From Thermotoga profunda AZM34c06 (lineage in GTDB: Bacteria > Thermotogota > Thermotogae > Thermotogales > DSM-5069): a stretch of 64,000 bases of DNA. The DNA is taken from NCBI RefSeq assembly GCF_000828675.1, contig NZ_AP014510.1:1383413-1447412 (forward strand), read 5' to 3'. Shown here piece by piece: positions 16,306 to 25,225 of the stretch. The position numbers were made by a program, and so were the translations under genes. Within the stretch, counting starts at the first letter, position 1, and each line of letters starts with the position of its first letter. The notes under the pieces were generated by a model. It was not told the origin of the DNA, did no database searches, and saw only the letters and a program-made list of their open reading frames with translations.

Positions 16306-17805
16306 TTGTATTACAAAGTATCGCGAGATCCTATACATTCAGAGATCTTTTTATATCCTCTGGAGATCTTAGCAATTGATACAAGACCTGTGCAAAGATT
16401 GAGATATCTTTCTCAACTTGTGGGAGCTGAACTTGTTTACCCTGGAGCGACTCACAATAGATTTGCACATTCACTTGGGGTAATGCATATCTGTGGACTT
16501 TATGGGCTCAGACTTCTTGAAGATCAAGCAAAAAGAAGAATCGTTCGACTTGCGGGATTACTGCACGATATAGGACATGGCCCTTTCAGTCATCAATTTG
16601 ATGATGTCGTATATGCAAGAATGGGAATCGAAGACGGTCATGATGAATACAGAAAAAGGATCTTGCTCGAGTTAATGCCCCGTGAAATGATGAAATCTTA
16701 TGAGAGGATATCCGATCCGAGAATGAAAATAGCTGTTGCTGAAGATCTTTCTCAAACACTGAAAACTGATGTTATCAACGAGGATGCCTTTTGTGCATTG
16801 ATGAATCTGGTCAATGAAGTTTTTGAGGGAGAAGAGACAGGAACAGTTGAGTACAATATTGTCCAAGGTCCGCTCGGTGCCGATAGACTTGATTTTCTAT
16901 TGCGAGATTCTTATTACAGTGGAACTACCCACTTTGGAGTGGGGGCCGTTGATAGAATCATAAGAAATTCTTTTATCAAAGAGAAAGACAATAGAAAGAT
17001 ACTCTGTTATCATGCCAAAGTACTCGATCAAATCTATACAAGCCTTTTTGGTAGGTTCATGATGTACAAAAACGTGTATTTTCATAAGACATCAAGGGCA
17101 GCAGATTTGATGATCCAACAGATACTTTCTTTAGTTTATAGACCTCTCAGACTCTATGAGAAAGTCAGCAATCTTGAGAAGTTTCTTGACCTAACAGATC
17201 AATTCATCTTTGCACAGATAAAATTCCAGTTTGAAAATATATTGGAAAAATATCAAGTTGGCGAAGAGGAATTGATAAATGGGAAAATCGATCTGGAGGA
17301 TGATGAATATTATCTAATTGAAGCATATAAGTTATTGAGACGTTTTGAAAAAAGAGACCTGTGGAAATTAATCGCCGAGATCACTTTCGCGGCTGTTGGT
17401 ATCGATCCTTCGATTATGAGTAAGGGTGTTGTAGCAGATACTCTTCAAAAAATTAGATTGAGGTTAGAGAATTTATCACAATCATCACAAATTCCAGATG
17501 AAGACAGGAAAGAACTTCGAAGGATTTTAGATGATTTTGAAGAACTCTTCAAAACTGATACGCCATATAAGCTCTCGCTTGTTCATCCCGACGAATTTCT
17601 AAAGAGTAATGTCTATCTGTATGACTCTTCGAAGAATGAAGTCTTTTCCCTGGAAGAATTTCTCAAAGAATATCCAGCCTATCAATTGATGGCAAACAAT
17701 CTGGTTCAGATGGTGAGAGTTTATGTAACAGAAGATATCCGTCAAATCCTTAAAAAATACAACATCGTACCTAAGACAGGAACGGAACTGACAACAAGGT
17801 GGTGA
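16306..17805 (+). CDS. HD-superfamily phosphohydrolase (dGTPase-like)
   Basis: A 499-residue protein with the metal-binding HD signature at H87-D88 (RLAGLLHDIGHGPFSHQFD), preceded by the conserved YPGATHNRFAHSLGVMH block (H50, H55). PLGADRLDFLLRDSYYSG supplies the later conserved Asp. This matches the large HD hydrolases annotated as deoxyguanosine triphosphate triphosphohydrolase-like proteins; whether it hydrolyses dNTPs is not known. Start is TTG 16306, supported by GAGGTGAG upstream. The next gene starts 4 nt after its stop. Confidence 0.85.
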   Translation: MYYKVSRDPIHSEIFLYPLEILAIDTRPVQRLRYLSQLVGAELVYPGATHNRFAHSLGVMHICGLYGLRLLEDQAKRRIVRLAGLLHDIGHGPFSHQFDDVVYARMGIEDGHDEYRKRILLELMPREMMKSYERISDPRMKIAVAEDLSQTLKTDVINEDAFCALMNLVNEVFEGEETGTVEYNIVQGPLGADRLDFLLRDSYYSGTTHFGVGAVDRIIRNSFIKEKDNRKILCYHAKVLDQIYTSLFGRFMMYKNVYFHKTSRAADLMIQQILSLVYRPLRLYEKVSNLEKFLDLTDQFIFAQIKFQFENILEKYQVGEEELINGKIDLEDDEYYLIEAYKLLRRFEKRDLWKLIAEITFAAVGIDPSIMSKGVVADTLQKIRLRLENLSQSSQIPDEDRKELRRILDDFEELFKTDTPYKLSLVHPDEFLKSNVYLYDSSKNEVFSLEEFLKEYPAYQLMANNLVQMVRVYVTEDIRQILKKYNIVPKTGTELTTRW

Positions 17806-17809
17806 GATA

Positions 17810-19591
17810 TTGAGAAGGTTCGTTCTCTTTGCCTTAGACGTTGGTCTGACCTTTTTTGCCGGAATCGTGGCATTGTTTGTCAGGCTTGGTTTTGATTGGC
17901 CAGAACTTACAAAATACTTTTCAAGTATACCGATCTATTGTTTGATAGCAGCGATTGTGTATATCATAAATGGGACTTACAATATCGTTTGGCTATACGC
18001 TTCATTCAGAGATATGATTGTTCTTATACGTGGATCAATTATCGCTTATTTATCATCTGTTCTTTTTTTTCATTTAGTGAAATCAATTGTCATGCCTCGT
18101 TCAGTTGGTATGATGACCTTTCTTGGCTCCGCAATGCTTCTAATGGCGAGTCGTTTCTTCTGGCAGTGGTTAAACAGCGTACAACCATCTGGTAAAAAAA
18201 GGGTTTTGATAGTAGGTGCAGGCAATGCAGGAACGATGCTACTTGAAGATTTTGAGCACAGGCCAAACCTCGGGAAGGTTGTGGGGTTTTTGGACGATTC
18301 TCCAAGAAAGATAGGCAGACGGATTCATGGAGTGCCAATTTTTGGTCCTATAGATCGTGCAAAAGATGTTATTCATTTGTTGAAAGTAGATGAAGTTATA
18401 ATAGCCATTCCATCTGCGAGTGCTCAACAAATGAGAAGAATCGTCTCTTTAATTGATCCAAAGATTGTGAAAGTCCGTACACTTCCCGGGATATATGAAT
18501 TAACAGATAGACAGGCAAAGATAGGTTATCTGAGAGAATTGACACTGGAAGATTTACTTGGCAGAGAGGAAATAAAAGTTGATCTGGAGATGATAAGATC
18601 CTTCATAAAAAATAAAAGGGTATTGGTAACCGGCGCGGGTGGAAGTATAGGAAGCGAATTGTGTAGACAAATTGCAAATTTTGAACCATCATTGCTTGTG
18701 TTACTTGGTAAAGGGGAAAACAGCATTTATCAAATAGACGAAGAGCTGTCAATTACACATCCAAATGTTATAAAAAGGTGCATAATAGCTGATGTTGCAG
18801 ATGCTATAAGAATGAATCAAGTTTTTGCATCAATACAGCCTCAGGTAGTGTTTCATGCAGCTGCCCACAAACACGTTCCTTTAATGGAAGAAAATCCCTA
18901 TGAAGCGGTACGAGTAAATACAATTGGGACCAAAATACTCGCTGAGTTGTGCTGTAAGTATAACACAGAGAAAATGGTATTCATTTCAACGGACAAGGCC
19001 GTAAACCCATCTTCAGTGATGGGTGCAACCAAAAGATTGGCTGAATTGTTACTTCTTTCTATTAATTCTGATTGTAAAACTAATTTTGTAATCGTCAGGT
19101 TTGGCAATGTCATAGGTAGTAGAGGTAGCGTAATACCAAAGTTCAATTCGCAGATTGAAAAAGGAGGACCATTGACTATCACCGATCCCAGAATGACAAG
19201 GTATTTTATGAGTATATCTGAAGCAGTTTCTCTCGTATTACAAGCCATGAGTTTAGGAAAAAACAAAGATCTCTTTGTGCTGGATATGGGTAAACCTGTT
19301 TCCATAGATGAACTTGCAAGAACACTGATATTTTTACATGGTCTCGTCCCAGATCAAGATATAAAAATAGTCTATACAGGAATCAGAAAAGGAGAAAAAA
19401 TCACGGAAGAACTCTTTTATAAAGATGAAATAGCAGTACCCACATCTCATCCTAAGGTGATGGTAGTGAAAAACAACAAATTCATCGATTATGCAGTTCT
19501 TTGCCGCTTCATAGACCAGATTTTGCAAATGACTGTGAATGAACCAGAAAGAGCCGTCCAGAAAATCTATGATTTTCTGGAATCACTCTAA
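17810..19591 (+). CDS. Membrane-bound UDP-sugar 4,6-dehydratase, CapD/PglF/WbpM type
   Basis: A 593-residue protein with four N-terminal membrane helices (about 1-115) followed by two Rossmann regions. The first, VLIVGAGNAGTMLLEDF, belongs to the CoA-binding-like domain; the second, VLVTGAGGSIGSELCRQI, is the NAD site of the dehydratase. In the active site, STDKAVNPSSVMGATKR carries Met where short-chain dehydrogenases have Tyr, as in PglF/CapD. The family converts UDP-GlcNAc to a 4-keto-6-deoxy sugar for envelope or protein glycans. Start is TTG 17810 behind AAGGTGGTGA. It is followed by a MraY/WecA-type transferase, which supports a glycan role. Confidence 0.87.
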   Translation: MRRFVLFALDVGLTFFAGIVALFVRLGFDWPELTKYFSSIPIYCLIAAIVYIINGTYNIVWLYASFRDMIVLIRGSIIAYLSSVLFFHLVKSIVMPRSVGMMTFLGSAMLLMASRFFWQWLNSVQPSGKKRVLIVGAGNAGTMLLEDFEHRPNLGKVVGFLDDSPRKIGRRIHGVPIFGPIDRAKDVIHLLKVDEVIIAIPSASAQQMRRIVSLIDPKIVKVRTLPGIYELTDRQAKIGYLRELTLEDLLGREEIKVDLEMIRSFIKNKRVLVTGAGGSIGSELCRQIANFEPSLLVLLGKGENSIYQIDEELSITHPNVIKRCIIADVADAIRMNQVFASIQPQVVFHAAAHKHVPLMEENPYEAVRVNTIGTKILAELCCKYNTEKMVFISTDKAVNPSSVMGATKRLAELLLLSINSDCKTNFVIVRFGNVIGSRGSVIPKFNSQIEKGGPLTITDPRMTRYFMSISEAVSLVLQAMSLGKNKDLFVLDMGKPVSIDELARTLIFLHGLVPDQDIKIVYTGIRKGEKITEELFYKDEIAVPTSHPKVMVVKNNKFIDYAVLCRFIDQILQMTVNEPERAVQKIYDFLESL

Positions 19592-19601
19592 GGTGTTCTA
19601 A

Positions 19602-20483
19602 ATGAGCTTTGTAATATCTTTTTGCCTAAGTTTGATTTTCGTGAGATTCTTTGCTCAGAAGTTCCCTGTGGATTTACCGAGTAGCAGAAAGATTCACAAG
19701 GTACCAATACCGTTGACGGGTGGAATAGCTATATTTGTGGCTCTACTTTTTGTGGAAAACCAAACAAAGATGGTATTGCTGATCTGTTTTGCATTTCTCT
19801 TTGGCATATTGGACGATATTGAAGAGCTATCTTACAAAATCAAACTACCATTTCAATTGATCATAGCTATTGTTCAATTGATCATTGGTCCAAGCGAGAT
19901 ATATTTTCTCTCAATACCATTGCACGGCATTTTTGCAAAAACCATCCAGACATTTTGGTTCATGTCGATGTTCAATGCGCTTAATATGATAGATGGAATG
20001 GATGCACTTGCCTGTTCAACATCAATGATCAGTGCATTCCTAATTGGTGAATGGCGGCTTGGTTTTGCAATTGCAGGTTTCTTACCATTCAATTTACCGA
20101 AGGCGAAATCCTTTCTCGGTAACAGTGGTTCGGCTATCTTGGGAGCTGTTTTGCCAATTTCCGTACTTGTATTTTTCAAAGGGGATATAGGTTATGCAAC
20201 TATCTTCCTTGGTTATCCTGCTTACGAAGTTGTGAGTAGTTTTTTACGTCGTATAGTGAGACACAAAAATCCTTTTGTAGCCGATAAGAACCACACACAT
20301 CATCTTTTCATGAAAAAAATTGGTGTCTGGCGAACCTTGATTTTTTTGATCATATTTTCTTTCTTATGCAATTTACTTGGATTAGCCGAAAAATTCTGGT
20401 CCTTCGCTATCTTTCTTGCAATTTGTGTTTCTCTCTTCATCTATTGCTTTTCTAAGAGCGGCAATAGCAACCTCGATTTGTGA
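19602..20483 (+). CDS. MraY/WecA-family undecaprenyl-phosphate sugar-1-phosphate transferase
   Basis: A 293-residue polytopic membrane protein. The family's metal and substrate motifs are visible: FGILDDIEE near residue 66, NALNMIDGMDALAC near residue 127, FLGNSGSAILGAV and the late histidine motif DKNHTHHLFMKKIG. It would attach a sugar 1-phosphate to undecaprenyl phosphate, the first step of a lipid-linked glycan; the upstream dehydratase suggests it does not act in peptidoglycan synthesis. The protein is somewhat shorter than typical WecA (about 350). Its last 102 nt overlap, in antiparallel, the 3' end of the yqhQ-like gene. Confidence 0.86.
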   Translation: MSFVISFCLSLIFVRFFAQKFPVDLPSSRKIHKVPIPLTGGIAIFVALLFVENQTKMVLLICFAFLFGILDDIEELSYKIKLPFQLIIAIVQLIIGPSEIYFLSIPLHGIFAKTIQTFWFMSMFNALNMIDGMDALACSTSMISAFLIGEWRLGFAIAGFLPFNLPKAKSFLGNSGSAILGAVLPISVLVFFKGDIGYATIFLGYPAYEVVSSFLRRIVRHKNPFVADKNHTHHLFMKKIGVWRTLIFLIIFSFLCNLLGLAEKFWSFAIFLAICVSLFIYCFSKSGNSNLDL

Positions 20484-21272
20484 ATCATTAGGTGTAGCTG
20501 TTGTGAGTTTCTGGAGTATTAACCCTGGTGAAGCCAAGATTTTTATGAATTTTGAACCTCTGGCGGATATTCGCAAGAACTCGTACGAAAATCCTATAAC
20601 TACGGGGATCAATACTATTCTACTGATCACCTTCCCAGTCAATCCAAGTGATATCAGTGAACCAAGTAGGCTGAAAACAACAATGGAAATTATCAAAAAG
20701 ATCATCATGAAACTTGTCCCACATCTTGGATGAATCGTGCTATGTTTTCTGACATTTTCGACGGTTAATTCTTCATTCGCTTCATATGCATGAATGACCA
20801 TATGTTCAGCGCCATGGTATTGAAAAATTCTTTTCACATCTTTAAGAAGTGAAATGACATAGACATACAACAAAAACAAACCCAACCTGATCAAACCTTC
20901 AACAAGTGAAAACATGAACTCGTTATCCTTCAAAAATTTAAGCAAATTTGTCAGAAAAACCGGTAATACGAGAAAAAGACCAACAGCCAAAGCAACAGCT
21001 AAAAGCAGAGAGAAAATGGTCTCTGATCTTTTCATCTTTTGTCCTGAGCTAATCTCAGCTGACCTGTCAAGTGCATATATTCCATAGTAAAGAGAATAGT
21101 AAAGGCTGATAATTCCTCTGAGAAAGGCTATCTTGAATAGTTTAGAACTTGATGGCGTTTTCTTGCTGATCTCTTCAACTACTATTGCTCCTTTGTTATC
21201 TCTAACAGCTATGGATACATTCCTACCAATCATCAACACACCTTCGATGATCGCTTGTCCTCCTACTTTCAT
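20382..21272 (-). CDS. YqhQ-like DUF1385 membrane protein
   Basis: A 296-residue protein of the DUF1385 family. It starts with the typical VGGQAIIEGVLMIGR and has the central FQYHGAEHMVIHAYE with two conserved histidines, then TIHPRCGTSFMMIFL. Four or so membrane helices lie between about 85 and 235. The histidine and cysteine residues suggest a metal-dependent membrane enzyme, but no reaction is established to my knowledge. It overlaps the histidine kinase by 4 nt upstream and the convergent transferase gene by 102 nt downstream. Confidence 0.83.
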   Translation of the reverse strand: MKVGGQAIIEGVLMIGRNVSIAVRDNKGAIVVEEISKKTPSSSKLFKIAFLRGIISLYYSLYYGIYALDRSAEISSGQKMKRSETIFSLLLAVALAVGLFLVLPVFLTNLLKFLKDNEFMFSLVEGLIRLGLFLLYVYVISLLKDVKRIFQYHGAEHMVIHAYEANEELTVENVRKHSTIHPRCGTSFMMIFLIISIVVFSLLGSLISLGLTGKVISRIVLIPVVIGFSYEFLRISARGSKFIKILASPGLILQKLTTATPNDSQIEVAIAALRKAIDEERNTNCKKDSEGPEFFG

Positions 21273-22591
21273 ATTTTTTCCTCCTCATGGCATCTGGGCA
21301 TGATGATTGTGAATTCACTTCCCTCGTTAGGTTTACTCTGAAGATCTATCTTACATCCCATTATCCTCGAGAGCTTTTCGACCAAAGACAAACCAAGACC
21401 ATATCCATTATTCGATCTTGATTTGTCACCTTTGTAGAACCTTCGAAAGATCTTTTCTTTTTCCGATTCATCTATTCCTATACCAAAATCCTTGACACTC
21501 ACCCACCCATTACCGCACCTGAGAATTACTTGTTTTCTATCTTTTGAAAATTTTATGGCGTTTTCAGTCAGGGCTTTGACGATAATTTGTAAGACCTTTG
21601 GGTCTGCACAACCTATACCTTCTCCCTCAACATCTATTTGAAAATCGTTGAATTCACGTTTGAATTCGCTTGCCAGATCCTCCAGAAAAGATCTTAATTC
21701 TATTGATCTTATCTCCAATTTTGTTATAGGTCTTGACAACATGAGTAGTGTTTCAGAAAGATTGATGAGTTTTGCGCAAGTTTCTTGTATTGCTTGAGCA
21801 GATTCATTGACAATTTCTTTGTTATCAGCAAAACGCTGAATCAATTCTGAATAACCTTGTATCGTAGTTAAAGGTGTCCTTAACTCATGCGAAACGTCGT
21901 TAATGAAGTCGTTCTGTGCCTCAAAACCAATTTTCAATCTATCGAGCATATTGTTGATGGTCTCCGCAAGCATGGAGACTTCATCGTTAAGTCCAGGATC
22001 ATATACCCTTCTTGTTAAATCTGTTGTATTAATATCTTTCAATTCATTTGTGATTCTGTTCATGGGCGCAAGTGATTTACTCACAAAGTAGTTACCCACA
22101 AGAAGAGATATACCACTGAAGAAAATCCAAAAGATGATAAATCCACGTGACAGGATCTTCAGAAAATCCCCCATGCCACCTGCTGGGGAAAGTAAGTAAA
22201 AATCCCTTTCTCCAATAACACTCATGAATCTTGCCTTTGCGACAAGATATTCATCTCTTCCAAGCTTTATATATGTTGGTCTTTTCACCTTCAGAACCTG
22301 TTCGACGAATTTCCCAAAATGTTCATGCTCTGTATTTATACTTCCCAAAACTACATTTCCACCATCATCCAGAACAGCTACACCCGGCGGCAATTGGAGA
22401 TTCATCAAAATCCTTCCGGGCATTTTGAATGCATTCAGAACATCTCTTCTGAGATTTTCCACTGAACGATTCAAATGCATATTTTTAACCAATGAATAAG
22501 CCGCCGTTAAACCAAGACCAAGTACCACCGAGAAAAGTACGGTCTGCCAGAACACCATTTTCCATTTAAGTGTTGAGAACATATCCAACAC
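21269..22591 (-). CDS. Sensor histidine kinase with HAMP domain
   Basis: A 440-residue membrane kinase. TM1 (about 13-33) and TM2 (about 150-170) enclose an extracytoplasmic domain of about 110 residues; a HAMP linker follows (about 172-222). The phospho-acceptor is H235 in NDVSHELRTPLTTIQGY. The HATPase domain shows the N box (ALTENAIKFS), DFGIGIDE and the GYGLGLSLVEKL G2 box. The ligand is unknown. It overlaps the response regulator by 26 nt and forms one operon with it and a lytic transglycosylase, hinting at an envelope signal. Confidence 0.92.
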   Translation of the reverse strand: MLDMFSTLKWKMVFWQTVLFSVVLGLGLTAAYSLVKNMHLNRSVENLRRDVLNAFKMPGRILMNLQLPPGVAVLDDGGNVVLGSINTEHEHFGKFVEQVLKVKRPTYIKLGRDEYLVAKARFMSVIGERDFYLLSPAGGMGDFLKILSRGFIIFWIFFSGISLLVGNYFVSKSLAPMNRITNELKDINTTDLTRRVYDPGLNDEVSMLAETINNMLDRLKIGFEAQNDFINDVSHELRTPLTTIQGYSELIQRFADNKEIVNESAQAIQETCAKLINLSETLLMLSRPITKLEIRSIELRSFLEDLASEFKREFNDFQIDVEGEGIGCADPKVLQIIVKALTENAIKFSKDRKQVILRCGNGWVSVKDFGIGIDESEKEKIFRRFYKGDKSRSNNGYGLGLSLVEKLSRIMGCKIDLQSKPNEGSEFTIIMPRCHEEEKI

Positions 22592-23225
22592 CTCTGATAG
22601 TTCTTATTAGATGAGCATTTCCTTTCATTTTATCTCTCAAATATTTCACATAGACATCGACTACATTTTTACTTATGTATTCACTGTCACCCCAGATCTC
22701 TTTGAGTAATTCTTCCCTACTCACAACCTTTCCTTCATTTATGCAAAGATAATACAGTAGACTGCTTTCTCTTTCTGAAAGAACAGTCATCGAACCATCG
22801 GGAAAGATGAGTGTTTTGGATCCAATATCAAAAACAATTTCACCAATTTTGAATTGCTCGGGCTTTCTAACCCTTCTTGCTACCGCCTCAACACGTGCTA
22901 ATAACTCATCCAAATGAAATGGCTTTGGTACATAATCATCGGCACCTTTCTTGAGACCACGTATCTTATTTTCTACTTCTCCACGAGCCGTTAAAACAAT
23001 TATTCCAACCTCTTCATCGACAGATCTTATTTTTTCAAGAACTTCGAAACCATCCATGCCAGGTAACATCAAATCAAGGATCACCAAAGAAGGATTGTGC
23101 ATTGAAAACATCTTCCAACCTTCTTCACCAGTAGCTGCAACGTACACATCATAACCATGGTTTGAAAAAAGTATTTCCAAAAGGCGCGCTATCTTTTGAT
23201 CATCTTCCACTATTAATAGCCTTAT
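22566..23225 (-). CDS. OmpR/PhoB-family response regulator; start codon uncertain (AUA 23225 or GTG 23210)
   Basis: A receiver domain and a winged-helix DNA-binding domain (SERESSLLYYLC, then SKNVVDVYVKYLRDKM and TIRGVGYVL). The phospho-acceptor Asp lies in LVILDLMLP. The first usual start, GTG 23210, would begin the protein at MEDDQKIA and remove the first beta strand of the receiver. In the same frame the five codons upstream (ATA 23225, AGG, CTA, TTA, ATA) encode the expected RLLI before VEDD, and AGGAG lies 10 nt before that ATA; an in-frame TGA precedes it. I therefore give the longer form, which assumes a rare AUA start. With it the Asp is at position 51, normal for the family. Confidence 0.78.
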   Translation of the reverse strand: MRLLIVEDDQKIARLLEILFSNHGYDVYVAATGEEGWKMFSMHNPSLVILDLMLPGMDGFEVLEKIRSVDEEVGIIVLTARGEVENKIRGLKKGADDYVPKPFHLDELLARVEAVARRVRKPEQFKIGEIVFDIGSKTLIFPDGSMTVLSERESSLLYYLCINEGKVVSREELLKEIWGDSEYISKNVVDVYVKYLRDKMKGNAHLIRTIRGVGYVLNT

Positions 23226-23751
23226 TTTGCATCAACTCCTTGTACTCTTTGACTATTCTATTGGCATACTCTGTTTTCATACTACCACCGTTATACATTT
23301 CAAGTGCTTTCAACAAATTACCGGAATTTCTTTGAAGCAGGTATTTTAAATACAGAACACCATACTCGATATTGACACGAAAATCCCACAAGAGAGTTGA
23401 CCATCCTCCTTCGGGTTCAGGGAGAGAATATTTCTGGGCAACGAATTCAGCTGTTTCTTTCTTTATCTGAACCAAACCCAATTCTCCAGACAAACCTACC
23501 ACGTTTCTAAACTCGCTCTCGACATTTATCAGAGCTATGATCAAAAGCGGGTCAAAGTCATGTTTTTTACTTATCTCGACAATCGCTGTGTAAAGTTCGT
23601 CAATGATGTCGTTATCAACGATTAAACCATGCTTAGATCTGCATTCTGTAACCATGTTCCTGAACCAAGTTGGTGCTGGTTCTCCAAATAACACAGCTAC
23701 CATCATAGTAACAATAATTAGCGTAACCATCTTTAGCTTCTCAGCAAACAC
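23200..23751 (-). CDS. Lytic transglycosylase, SLT family, membrane-anchored or secreted
   Basis: About 183 residues. A hydrophobic N-terminal segment (residues 8-23, VTLIIVTMMVAVLFG) is followed by an SLT/Slt70-type domain: LLIIALINVESEFRN with the likely catalytic Glu at E78, then GELGLVQIKKETAEFVA and ALEMYNGGSM. It cleaves the glycan strand of peptidoglycan. I chose GTG 23751, as GGAGGTG lies 6 nt before it; an in-frame GTG at 23758-23760 lies inside that SD. The stop overlaps the response-regulator gene, so the two are coupled. Confidence 0.84.
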   Translation of the reverse strand: MFAEKLKMVTLIIVTMMVAVLFGEPAPTWFRNMVTECRSKHGLIVDNDIIDELYTAIVEISKKHDFDPLLIIALINVESEFRNVVGLSGELGLVQIKKETAEFVAQKYSLPEPEGGWSTLLWDFRVNIEYGVLYLKYLLQRNSGNLLKALEMYNGGSMKTEYANRIVKEYKELMQNKAINSGR

Positions 23752-23754
23752 CTT

Positions 23755-23785
23755 TTGCACCTCCAGAGCATCTATCTGTTATAAT
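23755..23785 (+). promoter_or_regulatory. Probable sigma-A-type promoter of dnaX
   Basis: TTGCAC (23755-23760) and a perfect TATAAT (23780-23785) are separated by 19 nt, slightly long. The predicted transcript would begin near 23792, about 12 nt before the chosen GTG start. It lies back to back with the start of the lytic transglycosylase gene. Confidence 0.6.
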
Positions 23786-23803
23786 TTCACAGGGTGGAAC
23801 TTT

Positions 23804-25219
23804 GTGGAAGCTCTTTACCGTAAATATAGACCAAAGAACTTCGACCAAATTATAGACCAATTACAAGCCAAATTGGTTCTTCAAAATGCAATTGTGAAAG
23901 ACAAGGTATCTCATGCATATATTTTCACAGGTCCACGAGGTACTGGAAAAACCTCTGTTGCAAGAGTACTGGCAAAGGCTTTGAACTGTGACAATAGGGT
24001 CAATTATGAACCATGCTGTCAATGCGAAAATTGTATTTCAATCGACAAGGGCATTCATCCTGATGTCATAGAACTTGATGCTGCTTCTAATAGAGGAATA
24101 GATGAAATTCGTAGAATTAGAGATGCCGTGGGTTTTAGACCAATGCTTGGAAAATACAAAATATACATAGTTGACGAATTTCACATGCTTACAAGAGAGG
24201 CATTCAATGCTCTTTTAAAAACTCTGGAAGAACCCCCCGAAAAGGTAACCTTCATCTTAGCAACAACGAATCTGGAGAAAGTCCCAGCCACTATAATCTC
24301 AAGATGTCAAGTGATTGAGTTCAAAAACTTCACTGAAAGTGATATTGCTGAAAATCTTTTGCGAATTTCATCGATAGAGAACTTGAAACTTCATGAAAAC
24401 GCAGCCAGATTGATCGCAAGAAGGGCAGCCGGTGGGATGAGAGATGCCCTATCTTATTTAGAACAAGTTGCCAGTTATACACTAAACGGCATCATAACAG
24501 TTGAAAGTGTTGAGAAAGCTCTTGGTCTGTTACCTTCTGAAATTGTCGATAGGTACATCGACTATCTCCTAAATGGGAATTTTATACAAATAGATGAACT
24601 GATCGATAGAATTTTTATAGATGGGTACGATGTTTATCAACTCGTTCAATCGGCGATTGAAAAAATTGAGGAGAGAATCTCCCAAAAACCATCAGAACGA
24701 TTGTTAAAAGTCGCTCAGGGATTAATCGAGATATCCAAAGAACTCAGGTTTGTGGAGAACAAGAAAGTCATCTGTAAGATTCTCTCGATGAATCTTGCGG
24801 CTACGAATCAAAAAACATTGGAGCAAACAGCACCACAAATAGAACAAATCATCGTTCCAACGGAACAAACTCATGAAAGTCGTGATAGAAGACCAGATGA
24901 CAAATCTCAACCCGAACAAAGTCTGCAAATTGAAGAAATACTAAACTGGATTAAAGAAGAAAAAGATCTCTCAATATATGTAGCGCTTGTACAATCGAGA
25001 ATCTCTCAAAAAAATAATACTGTGGAAATATCGTTTCTTCCATCTCAACGATTTCAGTACGAATATTTGAGAGAAAAAATTCTTGAACTTGAATACCTAT
25101 TCAAAACGAAGGCAAAGAAAGACATTGTAATAAATATCTTCATTGATGAAGAACGCGAGAAGAGAATACTTCAGAAACTCCAAGAGAATTTTCCAGGAAA
25201 AATCCGCATAGAGGAGTGA
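23804..25219 (+). CDS. dnaX: DNA polymerase III subunits gamma/tau
   Basis: The clamp-loader ATPase, 471 residues from GTG 23804, which follows GGTGGAAC. The sequence begins VEALYRKYRPKNFDQII, as expected for DnaX. Walker A is GPRGTGKTSVARVLAKAL, four cysteines of a zinc module follow (CDNRVNYEPCCQCENC), Walker B is IYIVDEFHML (DEFH in place of DEVH), and sensor/SRC motifs (LATTNLEKVPATIISRCQ) are present. The frame stays open upstream to 23603, but that part lies in the promoter and antisense to the transglycosylase. The C-terminal tail from about residue 375 is Gln/Glu-rich and then a small folded module. An A-run at codons 402-404 may allow a shorter form. Confidence 0.92.
   Translation: MEALYRKYRPKNFDQIIDQLQAKLVLQNAIVKDKVSHAYIFTGPRGTGKTSVARVLAKALNCDNRVNYEPCCQCENCISIDKGIHPDVIELDAASNRGIDEIRRIRDAVGFRPMLGKYKIYIVDEFHMLTREAFNALLKTLEEPPEKVTFILATTNLEKVPATIISRCQVIEFKNFTESDIAENLLRISSIENLKLHENAARLIARRAAGGMRDALSYLEQVASYTLNGIITVESVEKALGLLPSEIVDRYIDYLLNGNFIQIDELIDRIFIDGYDVYQLVQSAIEKIEERISQKPSERLLKVAQGLIEISKELRFVENKKVICKILSMNLAATNQKTLEQTAPQIEQIIVPTEQTHESRDRRPDDKSQPEQSLQIEEILNWIKEEKDLSIYVALVQSRISQKNNTVEISFLPSQRFQYEYLREKILELEYLFKTKAKKDIVINIFIDEEREKRILQKLQENFPGKIRIEE
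25008..25017 (+). other. Possible -1 slippage site in dnaX (seven A residues then TAA in the -1 frame)
   Basis: Codons 402-404 read CAA AAA AAT, containing the heptamer A AAA AAT (X XXY YYZ). After a -1 slip the next codon is TAA (25015-25017), so a product of about 404 residues would result instead of 471. This resembles the E. coli dnaX arrangement, where -1 frameshifting makes gamma. No strong stimulatory hairpin or upstream SD was found, so chance in AT-rich DNA is possible. Confidence 0.35.
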
Positions 25220-25225
25220 AAGAAG

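Noticed and set aside
23603-23803. Longer dnaX reading frame starting upstream
   Set aside because: The extension lies over the promoter and antisense to the lytic transglycosylase; conserved DnaX sequence begins at the GTG at 23804, which has an SD.
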